Shown: piece by piece, positions 1 to 9,997 of the stretch
Numbering within the stretch: position 1 is the first letter of the stretch
Layout: the number at the start of each line of letters is the position of its first letter
DNA from: Datisca glomerata
Lineage: Eukaryota > Streptophyta > Magnoliopsida > Cucurbitales > Datiscaceae
Length of the DNA: 64,000 nt
NCBI GenBank assembly: GCA_003255025.1
Contig: QANY01008329.1
Coordinates: forward strand, 67,880 to 131,879
Direction: 5' to 3'
Made by a program: the position numbers and the translations under genes
The notes under the pieces: model-generated
Database searches by the model: none
What the model was told of the DNA's origin: nothing
Seen by the model: only the letters and a program-made list of their open reading frames with translations

Positions 1-1660
1 ACTTAGGATCAAAATTCTCTACTAACTTGAAGTAGTGAAAGAGTAATTAGATTACCTGATCGTTATACATGAGAGACACAAGTTTTCATTTTTTATGATG
101 GTAAAGAAGATCAATTGACTTTTCAGTCTGTAATGGATGATTTTGATAATAAGAAATGGTATGAGGCAATAAACTTCAAGATGGCCAATGTACTCTAACT
201 CTGCTTGGGATCTTGTTGTTCTGCCTTAAGGGGTAAAACTCATAAGGTGCAAATTGATCTTCAGGAGAAAGATAGTATGGGATAGGAAAGTTGAGACTTT
301 CAAAGCTTCCCTTGTGGCAAAGGGTTTCACTTCTTCTATTCATTTTCTTGGCACAGCCAAAAGGAAGGAGTCAACTATGAAGAGACTTTCTCAGTAGTAG
401 CCATGTTTAAGTCCATTAGGATACTCTTATCCATTACTGCATATTTTGATTATTTGACATGACAAATGGATGTCAATACGGTTTCTTTGAATGACCATTT
501 TAAAGAAAATATTTATATGACAATCAGAGGAGTTCATGGCTTAAGGCCACGAGCAAAAAGTTTGTAAACTACAAAGGTATATTTATGGACTTAAGTAGAC
601 TTCTAGATCTTGGAACATTAGATTTCAAGAGGCCATTAAGTCTTATGGATTTGATCAAGGTCCTGATGAACCATGTGTCTACAAGTACATAAAAGACAAG
701 AATGTGGTCTTCTTAGTTTTTCACATTGATGATATTCTGCTCAAATGTAAAGATCTAGGTAGCAAACCAATTCCAAATGAAAGATATTGGGGATGCAAGC
801 TATGTTCTAGGGATACGACTCATACGAGATCGTAAGAATTGGCATTGTCACAAGCATCCTATATTGATAGGATGCTCATAAGATATTGGATGCAGAACTC
901 CAAAAAGGCAATTCACCTTCTCAGCATGGAATTTATTTTTCTAAGGAGCAATGTACCAAATCTTTTTAAGAAGAAGAGACCATGAGACGAGTTTCATTTA
1001 CATCTAAGGTCGGAAGCCTAATGCATGCCATGCTGTCTACTAAGGCCTGCCATATCCTATGAAGTGGGAGTGCCTAGTCATTTCAATCAAATCCATGATT
1101 AGATCACTAGATAGTAGTTAAACACATTCTCAAGTATCTTAGGAGAACGAGAATCCATATGATGGTGTATTCTGGCGGGGATTTGATTCCTGTTGGATAC
1201 ACTAATTTTGATTTCAATCATATATAGATTCTTTAAAGTCAACACCATGATCAATGTTCACTTTTGATGGAGGAGTTGTAGTATGTAGAGTATCAAACAC
1301 ACTTACATTGTTGATTTTGCTATAGAGGCTGAATATGTAGCCATTTATGAAGTAATTAAGGAAACAATCTGGCTCTGTTAGTTCTTGAAAGATTTTGAAG
1401 CTATTCCATATATGAACGTGCCAATTAAGTTTTACTGTGATAATAGTGGAGCAGTGATGAATTCAAAAGAGCCCATAAAGTCATAAGAGAGGAAAGCATA
1501 TAAAAGGTAAGTATAACTTTATTAGAGATATCGTACATCGCGGTGTTGTGCGTGTTCTGAAAATTACGTTAAAAAATAACCTCTAAGATCATTTCACCAA
1601 GACACCGCCTGCCAAGAGTTTTGAAAGCTTTAGGGAAATCTCTCATTTATTTTAAAAGTA
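1..1660 (+). pseudogene. copia-F1: degenerate Ty1/copia pol (RT and RNase H)
   Basis: Frame-by-frame reading gives the usual order of copia reverse transcriptase and RNase H motifs, broken by many stops and shifts. I can read WYEAI near 160, KASLVAKGF near 305, QMDVN near 465, GFDQGPDEPCVYKYIKD near 650 and the catalytic box as FHIDDILL near 720, so the usual YVDD is now HIDD. RNase H remnants are IAIEAEYVA near 1320 and FYCDNSGAV at 1431-1457, followed by a tail with DHFTK near 1580. The integrase half lies outside the window or is lost. The motifs resemble those of copia-2 (36.5-39.9 kb) more than copia-1. Not functional. Confidence 0.85.
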
Positions 1661-2934
1661 AGCAGAAGATTATTGAGAATAATGTCATTTAAGTATATGA
1701 CGTAAAGTTGTTATTGGTAATTAATAAGTATAGTAGTTTTTCATTTTATATTTGTATGGATGTATTTTTTATACGTTATAAATATCATGATTATTGTATG
1801 TGATATTAAACATTATATGTAAGAGTTGTATACAATATGGTAATGTTTAAGGGTAATAAAAAAATTGAAAATTTTCTATAATTAATAATTAAAGTAAAAA
1901 AATTTAATTAATCAATAATTACAAGTATAGTTCATCTATATTAAGAATGGAATAGTCTTATCAATCATTGTGAAGCCAGATAAATAGATCCTTTGAATAT
2001 TGACTTAGGTCTTCAATGATATGAGAGCTCAATTTATGATAAATCATAAATTTATTATTATCTATAAATCAACGAAATTCAAAGAGAAAGAAGTATTTAT
2101 AGAGGTTATCTAATTATTTACCTAGTTCTAATTATAAATTATTTATGGAGGATTGATCTTTATATAATCATTATATCAATGAACTATTAAATTCTTCAAG
2201 TAATTTATATCTATAACTTTAAGAGTGCAACTCTAAGTTCATAGTGGAATAACTTTAAAATTAATTAAATGATATGTTAGTTAAATTTTTTAATTAATTA
2301 TCAATTTTATTAGAGCTTGAGAGTATTGACCCATCGATCCTTGTGCCATCTCTGTTAACACAAGTTGGACAAGTGAAATTATTAAGATTACGATAATTAG
2401 TTTAGAATTGTTGAATTCTAAATTATTATAATTATTTGGTAAGAACATAATTAATTAATTTATTAATTAACTAAGATTTTAAATAATGTGATTGTTAAAA
2501 ATTATATTAGACTGTGTGGTGTGAGGACAATGTCTGCGCCGCCTACAGGGAATGATTGCTTGGGGTATCCGTTTTTTTCCTGAAGATTCGTCCTTCATTA
2601 ATAATTTAAAAAGACGATAATCTTATCATAAAAATAGGATGAAATCTAGTATTTGATTCAATGTGATATTCTCCTTTAAAGGAAGAACATCATGCCATAC
2701 AGGGGGCCTTAAGTGGCATGTAGATAGTCGGCCACCTCCCTTAACAGAAGTGGTTACTTATCATATAAATGTTATATGATTGACTTTAAATTTTGATTTC
2801 AACAATAAAATCCTTTTTTTCTTTTCCTTAGATTGTAAATAGGAGTAACTTGTAACTTAACTTTCTTCAGTTGTTTGTACCTAGTATATTTCCCCTTTGA
2901 AACAAATATATTGGCATTTTTTCCTAGTTACGTG
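1661..2934 (+). repeat. AT-rich flank, possible 3' LTR of copia-F1
   Basis: No coding signal. It follows directly after the pol tail and is AT-rich, with a GAGCTC-containing stretch near 2025 that resembles one in the copia-2 LTR (near 35870, opposite strand). This position and composition fit a decayed 3' LTR, but I cannot see a second copy or TG/CA ends, so the boundary and identity are inferred. Confidence 0.35.
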
Positions 2935-3130
2935 TGTTACAAATCAATGTCATTATTGGTATTGAAAATCAGTACCTTAATTGTAGAAGATTTATTATTT
3001 TCGGTGACAAGTAATTATTAGGAATCAACTAGGACATTTTACATTTTGTAGTTTATGCTTTCATTTTTTATTATTTACTTTCCCAGGTTACCTAGGCTAT
3101 ATATATATATCTTTGTTTGTATTATTTAAG
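2935..3130 (+). repeat. copia-S 5' LTR, first part
   Basis: Starts TGTT and runs to ATTATTTAAG at 3130. It pairs with 9327-9524 of the 3' LTR with many point differences and small indels, so the element is old. The match stops exactly where element A begins and resumes at 6872. Confidence 0.8.
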
Positions 3131-3183
3131 GGTCACTCATCAATTCAGCGAAATTTTCCCAGCATTGATGGTAAACCTTTTTT

Positions 3184-3395
3184 TGGTTCACCAAAAACCG
3201 TCGTTATAAACACCATAACTGCCATTATAGACCCCACAATCGCCATTATTGACACTAAAACCACTACAATAGACATTAAAATCGCCGCTCTAGGCACTAC
3301 GACCACAATAAACATTATAACCACCGCTATAGACACTAAAATCCTCGCAATAGACATTAAAACTACCACTATAGACACTAAAACTGTCGGTATTG
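3184..3395 (+). repeat. 21-bp tandem array in element A (left)
   Basis: About ten imperfect copies of a 21-bp unit of the form accactatagacactaaaac. Because 21 is a multiple of three, the array stays open and encodes a spurious seven-residue periodic peptide (..IDTKTTT..); I do not regard it as a gene. Confidence 0.75.
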
Positions 3396-4854
3396 AGGAC
3401 CTAAATGCCCAAACTCATGAATGGCAAGTCATCATTCATGAATGACGTTTGCGGTCCAACTGGTTCATTTTGGACCCCGAACACCACTCACATTGGCGTT
3501 TGTCTCAGATTTAACAAAATATATTGTATGCTTATAAATTAAAACTAAAACGTAAATATGTTATTTTCTAAATTTTATACGGTTATAATTTATAAAATTA
3601 AAGGTTACATTTTAATTTTTTATATTTAATTTCAAACTTTTAGTGGATATATTCGATTTAATACTAGAATCTGACTCTTAGGGTTATACGTGTTCGTCAA
3701 ACCGATAAATAGAATTTACCAGTCATCATAACATCATGACTAAGTGTGTGAAGATAGTTAAGCATATGAAAATGATTAAATTAATTAAGTGTATAATGGT
3801 TAAGCATTTAAAAATGACTAAGCGTACGACTAAGTGATAAACAAAGTATATAAAAGTGACTAAGGGTTAGAAAATTACTAAGTGAATGAAAATAACTAAG
3901 TACGTGAAAATACCTAATTGCATGAAAATATGATTTACCGGACATCAACATCATGACCTATAATTATATATGGTGAAAACACATCTCGCTCGATACTTGT
4001 CACAAAAGCACAACAAGATTGTCAATGAAAACTTTTAATGAGTTTATGAATAAGTGTTCAATTACTTCGGTAATCTTTACTTAATCCAATCTAATTTCAC
4101 TTAATAAGTGAATATGATGAATGTTTGCATTTAGAGAATGAGCCTTCTAAAAATGTTCACCTCCAACCTTAGGGATTATACATGTTCGTTAAATGGTGAA
4201 AAATTATTTTACTCGGTGGCTATGAGTATGAAAATGACCAAGTGTGTGAAAATGATTAAGTGTATCAAAACATTTATGTGAAAATGGTTTCGTTGTGAAA
4301 TGATTAAGTACATGAAAAAAAGCTAAGTTTCATCAAAACAAGTATATGAAAATGAGAAAATAGAGAAAATTACTAAGTGAATGAAAATTACTAAGTGTGT
4401 GTGACTAAGTTGTAAAAATGACTAAGTGTATGTGAACCGAGATTTAGGTTTATACATGTTCATTAAATGGTGAAAAATTATTTTACTTGATACTTGTAAT
4501 AAAATCACAATAGTATAATCAAGAATATATTCTTATGCATTTATGAATAAGTGTTCAATTGTTTTAACAATTAATTACTTAATTCAAATCTAATTTAAAA
4601 TACGAGTGAAGGTACTTAATGTTCGCATTGAAAAATCAACAATCTTGATACTTTGTTTGTGATTCATCGAGTATACCCTGACCAATTTTAGAAAATCAAA
4701 TTTCTTGAAAAACCACTGTAAAAAGGTCTGAAAATCCATTGTATTGATGCAAAACCGCCAAAAAATAACAAAATCGTCTAAAATTAGAAAACTCACCAGA
4801 AATTGCCGATATAGGGACAAAAGCTGCCTGTTTAAGGGCAAAACCGCCTAAAAT

Positions 4855-4985
4855 TGGAAAAATCGCCAAAAACTGCCAGTATAGGGGCAAAAACCATCGG
4901 TATAGGGGAAAAACCACTGGTATAGGTTGCATAAACTGTCAGTATATGTTAAAGAAATCGCTGGTATAGAGTATCATAAAAAATG
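4855..4985 (+). repeat. 21-bp tandem array in element A (middle)
   Basis: Five to six copies of a unit of about 21 bp resembling accatcggtataggggaaaaa. It resembles the unit at 3184-3395 (shared ACC...TATAG...AAAA), so both arrays probably derive from one monomer. Confidence 0.6.
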
Positions 4986-4999
4986 ATGATTAGACACTA

Positions 5000-5200
5000 A
5001 AAAGGTGCCATATGAGTCCCAAACACCACTGAGAAGATGGCGTTTGGGCAACACCACTAAGAATATAGCATTTGGGAGTCCAAACGCTATCAACAAGCTC
5101 TAAACACCATCAACACATGACGTTTTACCATGTGGTGGTGGCGTTTCACCATGTGGTGATGGCGTTTCACCATGTGTGATGACGTTTGGCCTAGATGCAA
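5000..5200 (+). repeat. GCGTTTGG-type repeat block in element A
   Basis: Repeated short motifs TGGCGTTTGG, CCAAACGCT, CCAAACACCA and TGGTGATGGCGTTTCACCATG. The same vocabulary occurs at 3440-3505, 5790-5830 and 23460-23515, and most strikingly in the GC-rich block at 53926-54180. Confidence 0.6.
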
Positions 5201-5859
5201 TATAAAAATATGAGGAATATTTTTTTTCAATTTAGTGAATGTTTGCATTTAGAGAACGAGTCTTTAAAAGATGTGCACCTTCAACCTTAGGAGTTAAACA
5301 TGTTCATTAAATAGTAAAAAATTATTTTACTCGATATTTGTCATAAAATCGCAACAACATAATCAAAGATACATTCTAATGGGGTAATAATTATAAAATA
5401 AAAGGTTAAACTAACCTTGAGGGTTGTTCGTGTTTGTCAGACCAATAAATAGAATTTACCGACCACATCATGACCTATAATTATGCATAGTGAAAATTCG
5501 TCTCTTTTAATAATTGTCACAAAAATACAACAACGTATCTCATAAATTTGAATAATCCATATATGATCGTGTGATATGCATATTAATGTGTGACATATCA
5601 ATCGATAAATGTAAGACATAGTAGTGTGTAAGATTAAATTAAAAAGATAATTGTATGAAAGAGAGAAAGAGATATAGAATTTAGATCCATATATGATTGT
5701 ACGACATACTTATTGATTTTGATTTCATACGTGAACCGGGAATCTTGATATTTGGCAACAAAGAATGGCAATTTGGATATTTAGGATAACGTTTGGAGGC
5801 TGAACAATGACGTTTGGAGGCTGAAGAGTGGCGATTGTGTTTTTTTTGTGTTCACCAAA

Positions 5860-6800
5860 TTCGTAGTGGGGTACAAAATGAATCTTGAGGGGTTCACCAA
5901 AAATTAAAAATTATTTTTTGGAAAGGTTCACCAAATATTTACTAGGGTTCATCAAATATATATTGGAGTTCACCATATACGTACAAAATTAATAATTATT
6001 GGAGGGGTTCACCAAAAATGACTTTGTAAGTATTCAGTGAACCCAAGTATGCAATTAGTGAACCCACGCACATATTTGGTGAACTCTTACAAGAATGATT
6101 AATTTATACATATTTGATGAACCCTGTTACGTATTTAGTAAACCCCTCTAAGATTTAGTAATTTGTACATATTTGGTGAACCCCAATACATTAGGGGTTC
6201 ACCAAATATGTATAGTGATCTACCAAATACGTATTGAGATCACCAAATATGTGCTGAAGTTCATTAAATACGTAGTGGGTTCACCAAATATATAGTGGGG
6301 TTCAACAAATACGTACAAAATTAATAATTCTTAGAGGGGTTCACCAAAAATGACTTTGTACGTGTTTAGTGAACTCCAATATGCAATTGGTGAACCACAT
6401 TATATATCTGTGAACCTCTTCAAGAATTATTAATTTATACATATTTAGTGAACCACATTACGTATTTGGTGAACTCTACTACGTATTTGGTGAACCCTAC
6501 TACGTATTTGATGAACCCCCAGTATATATTTGGTTAACCCCTCCAAAATTATTATTTTATATGTATTCTATGAATCTCATTACGTATTTGGTGAATGTCA
6601 CTACGTATTTGATGAATCCCACTACGTATTTGGTGATCATTTCCAAGATTTATTAATTTATACATATTTGGTGAACACTATTACGTATTTAGTGAACCCC
6701 TATAAGATTTATTAATTTGTATGTATTTGGTGAACACCAGTATATATTTGGTGAACTCCTAGTATATATTTGATGAATTTTAATACATATTTGGTGAACA
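5860..6800. repeat. Alternating-orientation 21-bp array (GGTTCACCAAAT... / ...TTGGTGAACC)
   Basis: The 21-bp monomer ggttcaccaaatatgtagtgg runs forward at about 5880-6015, reversed (ttggtgaacc) at about 6030-6184, forward at 6194-6360 and reversed again at 6365-6795. The switch at 6173-6205 is a perfect 12-bp stem TTGGTGAACCCC with a 9-base loop. Element B repeats the same order. Confidence 0.8.
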
Positions 6801-6871
6801 ATAAAAAAATTCTGGCATCAATGCCGGCGAAAAACCCCCGACATTGTAAAATTTTCCATTGTTTAATTAAT

Positions 6872-6911
6872 AATGTATAAATGAAAATATTCATCTTTTC
6901 CAACATGGTAC
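6872..6911 (+). repeat. copia-S 5' LTR, second part, and PBS remnant
   Basis: 6872-6906 (AATGTATAAATG...CCAACA) matches the end of the 3' LTR at about 9520-9552. It is followed at once by TGGTA, the start of the usual copia primer-binding site (TGGTATCAGAGC for initiator Met tRNA), after which the sequence jumps directly into integrase. Confidence 0.7.
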
Positions 6912-9326
6912 AACATCAAGTTTCAATCCGATAATGGTGAAGAAATTTTAAATCAAACTCTTGGGACTTACTTTCTTAATAATGGGATTGTTCAAATTCA
7001 AACATCTTGCCCTGATACTCCTCAACAAAATGGAGTGGCTGAGAGAAAAAATAGGCACATATTCCCGGTAGTTGGAGCAATAATGTTTCATTTCTAGGAC
7101 TAATGGGGAGAAGCTACTTTCACTATTGTTCTTCTTATAAATTGATTACCTACTAATATTTTGTCATTTACCACACCAGTTGATACTTTAAGAAAATATT
7201 TTCTAAATGCTATTCTCTTAGGGTCTCTTTGCCTCAAAGTGTTTATTTATGTTGCTCTTGTGCACATTCATTGTAAGGATAGACATAAATTTGACCCTAG
7301 AACACTCAAATGCATTTTCTTAGGGTACAGTAACACACAAAAGGGATATTAGTGCTATCACAGGACATTCACAACCATGAATGTAAGCTTTTTTAAAGAT
7401 CAATCTTATTTTCCTCTTCATCTTAGGGGGAAAGAAAAGAAAAGGAAGTTTAGTCCAGGTTCATCCCATTTCCACTTATACATGACAATTCTAATTTCAC
7501 TTCAAAAGTATTAAATCATGGTGGTAGTTAAAAACAAAACGGTGCTAGCTATATAAATAGTTCTCAACTTTTCTAAATCACTAACTAGAAAAGGCTAATG
7601 AGTTGATAACATACTCCAGAAAGAAGAAAGATAGTCTTACATATTCATTTCTCTCAATCAAGATCCATGGTTGCACCCAAAATCACTTTCGAACTTCACA
7701 ATTCTCCTTTACAATTAAGTTTTGATATTGATATTTTTGTCTCTATTAGAAAATGCACTAGAGCATACACTTAACACCCAATTTCAAATTTCATCTCCCT
7801 TTATAGACTAAATGAAAGTTATAGTTCATTTGTCACATATTTATCTAATGAAAATATCCTGAAGGATGTACATGAAGCTTTTAATGATCCTAAGTGGAAG
7901 AATGCTATTCTTAAAGAGATGAAAGTTCTATGAAAGAATGATACTTGGAAAGTTACAACCTTCCTAGAGAAAAGAAATTTGTGGGTTGTAAATTGGTGTC
8001 TATCATTAAGTACAAAGCTGATGTATCAAGGTATAGAGCTAGATTGGTGGCTAAGGGGGACACTTAGACCTATATATTAGACTATCAAGAGACATTTACA
8101 CCAATAACGATGATGAATACGATCAGAATACTCTTGACTCTAGCAGTGAATCTTGATTGGATTTTAAAAGAGCCTGATGAAAAAATGTGTTTCTACATTG
8201 GAGATTTGGTAGAAGAGGTGTACATAAATAATGCTTGATAAAAAGTATATGGTTTGAAACAATCTCCCAGAGCCTTGTTGGAGTAATTTTCTAAATATCT
8301 CCTTAAATTTGGTAACTCTTAAAATCAAGGAGATCATACACTTTTTATCAAGCATTAATTCTTATAATGGAAGGTAAACGATCTCATAATCTTGTTGACG
8401 ATACTATTATTACAGGGAACAATTTGGAGAAGATGCGGTAACTGAAAAGTTTGTTGGCAAGGGAATTCAAAATTTAAAACTTGGGATTCCTAAGGCACTT
8501 CCTTGGAATTGAAGTTGTTAGATACAAGAAATGAATCTTCATATCGCAATGAAAGTATACTCTCAATTTGCTGAATGAAATAGGCATGCTTAGATGAGCC
8601 CATTGAACCGAACCACCAATTATGTTTGAAAGTCATTCCAACTAACAAAGGTAATACCAAAGCTTGGAAGGAAGACTCATCTACTTATCTCGCACAAGAA
8701 CTGATATTGCTTATACTATGAGAATAGTGAGTCAATACATGCACATACCTCGTGAGTGCCATATAGAGGAGGTGCACAAACTTATGAGATTTTAAAGGTG
8801 ACCCCTAGAAATGGATTGTTGTTATCTAGAAATGGATATCTTTATACTTTAAGCTTACATAGATGTAGATATTGGGCAGGGTCATTACAGGCAGAAGATC
8901 AACGACATGGTGTTACACGTTTGTGGGAGGAAATGTAGTCACATAGAGAAGCAAACAACGACCTGTGGTTTCTGAAATCTAGTACAGAAGCTGAGTTTAG
9001 AGCAAGGCCGTAAGTGAAATATTATGGCCCAAAACCATATTGAAGGAACTAAAGGTGAAAATTGAAAAGTTCATGAACTTGTACTATGACAACAAAGTAG
9101 CAATGAACATTGCAAACAACCCAGTTCAACATGATAGAACTAAACATCAAAGTAGATATACACTTCATTAAAGAAAAAGTTGGCAGTGGACAGATATGCA
9201 TTTCGTTTGTCTCAATAAGCCATCAACTTGTAGATATTTTCACAAAAGAAGTTCCAAGTTCAACCTTTAAGAATATTGTGAGCAAGTGGGGAATCGAATG
9301 TATCTTCGAACCAGTTTGAGAGGGAG
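6912..9326 (+). pseudogene. copia-S pol remnant (IN, RT, RNase H)
   Basis: Gag, protease and the N-terminal part of integrase are missing: the PBS remnant abuts the integrase core (FQSDNGEE near 6920, NGVAERKN at 7029-7052, so one catalytic Asp region and the Glu are visible). RT follows with NDPKWKNAI near 7885, GDLVEEVYINNA near 8203, YGLKQSPRAL near 8250 and the catalytic box as LVDD at 8391-8402. The RNase H end reads NIANNPVQHDRTKH near 9108, then after a frameshift VDIHFIKEKV and DIFTKEV to about 9320. Many stops and at least several frameshifts; dead. Confidence 0.85.
9318..9326 (+). other. copia-S polypurine tract
   Basis: GAGAGGGAG lies immediately 5' of the TG that opens the 3' LTR, the standard place for plus-strand priming. 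Confidence 0.7.
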
Positions 9327-9552
9327 TGTTGCAAACCAGTGTCTTCATTGGTGTTGAGAATCAGTACCTGAATTGTAAAAGATTTGTTATTTTTTGTTTC
9401 AAGTAATTATTAAGAATCAATTAGAAGATTTTATATTTTTTAATTTATACTTCCCTTTTTATTATTTCATTTCGTAGGCTACCTCGGCTATATATATCTT
9501 TGTTTTGTATTGTGTAAGAATGAATAAATGAAAATATTCATATTTTTTTAAT
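9327..9552 (+). repeat. copia-S 3' LTR
   Basis: Begins TGTTGC after the polypurine tract and pairs with 2935-3130 plus 6872-6906. It contains CTATATATATCTTTG, possibly the TATA region. The right end is fuzzy because the CA end is not conserved. Confidence 0.75.
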
Positions 9553-9651
9553 GTATTGTTCGATTTTGTGTGTCAAAAGAGTCCACTTCATTGAGGTAAT
9601 TGAACCTACAATCTGCTTGATATTACATGTTTGCTTGTTATTTACTTCCAG

Positions 9652-9997
9652 GTCATACCTTACATATTTATATATGAATCAGACAAGAACAAAGTTGCCT
9701 CGTTAGCACGTCTAGTTAAAGAACAAAAACAGGGAGTGTCATTTTTGAAAGGTGTTGGATGGAATCAGAACCAGACTTCTATTTTCGAGCCAAACAATTG
9801 TGTGTATGCTTGAATGTTCTCATGAATATCGTTGTTAATGAACAACTTCAAAAATCGAGGACTAATCGGCCTAGTAGAATTCAAAAAGGCACTTGGCTCT
9901 ATTACAAAAATTATATACAAATCTCAAAGGGTCTTCAAGCAAGGCTTCCTTGTCTTTGTCACTAACAACAGCTTTGATGGTCTAAAAAACATGTGAG
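9652..9997 (+). pseudogene. Unrecognised exon-like fragment with splice-site-like borders
   Basis: One frame reads for 115 codons from 9652 to 9997, with TGA at 9811, 9823 and 9994. It is preceded by a pyrimidine-rich acceptor (TTATTTACTTCCAG, ending 9651) and followed by a donor-like GTGAG at 9998. The peptide contains VASLARLVKEQKQG, then after the stops GLIGLVEFKKALGSITK and GFLVFVTNNSFDGL, and looks like real, non-retroelement protein sequence. I do not recognise the family. All three stops are TGA, compatible with CGA-to-TGA decay of methylated DNA. It could be an exon of a dead host gene or a captured fragment. Confidence 0.35.

Larger units (their letters stand above)
3680..5640 (+). 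repeat. Repeated module 'TTATACATGTTC...' with 18-bp actaagtg arrays
   Basis: A module of roughly 100-150 bases, recognisable by ttatacatgttc then aaat..gat/ggtga then ATTTACC or TTATTTTAC and a TCATAAAA.CACAACAA core, occurs from about 3684, 4170, 4445, 5288 and 5415, and again in element B at about 22955. Between copies lie two arrays (3720-3935 and 4215-4440) of an 18-bp unit like aaaatgactaagtgtatg. Confidence 0.7.
3131..6871. mobile_element. Element A: non-coding TIR element (MULE-like?) inserted in a copia LTR
   Basis: It interrupts the copia-S 5' LTR: flanks ...TATTATTTAAG and AATGTATAAATG... are contiguous in the 3' LTR (near 9514-9535). The ends are imperfect inverted repeats: 3142-3188 and the complement of 6795-6862 share GCATTGATG, a T-run and TTCACC in the same order. 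The nine bases before each breakpoint (TTATTTAAG and TTAATTAAT) could be a decayed 9-bp target duplication, as in Mutator-like elements. No credible gene inside; the 110-codon frame at 3113-3445 is only a translated 21-bp tandem repeat. The interior is almost wholly short tandem arrays. A relative, element B, lies at 22780-24340. Assignment to MULE is inference. Confidence 0.65.
2935..9552 (+). mobile_element. copia-S: Ty1/copia element with short LTRs, split by element A
   Basis: The stretch from 2935 (TGTTAC...) matches the stretch from 9327 (TGTTGC...) over about 190 bases to the CTATATATAT/CTTTGTTT region. The rest of the 5' LTR reappears at 6872-6906, after a 3.7-kb insertion. A polypurine tract precedes the 3' copy and a TGGTA primer-binding remnant follows the 5' copy. 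Between them lies a heavily decayed pol. The LTRs are only about 230-240 bp, short as in Ale/Ivana-like copia elements; the lineage is a guess. No clear target-site duplication was found. Confidence 0.8.

Noticed and set aside
3113..3445. 110-codon open frame with periodic IDTKTTT peptide
   Set aside because: It is the translation of a 21-bp tandem array; no stops arise because 21 is divisible by three. No promoter, homology or composition of a real gene.
5860..6800. CRISPR-like array of short repeats
   Set aside because: Units are contiguous, diverged and alternate in strand, without unique spacers, and the context is a plant genome.
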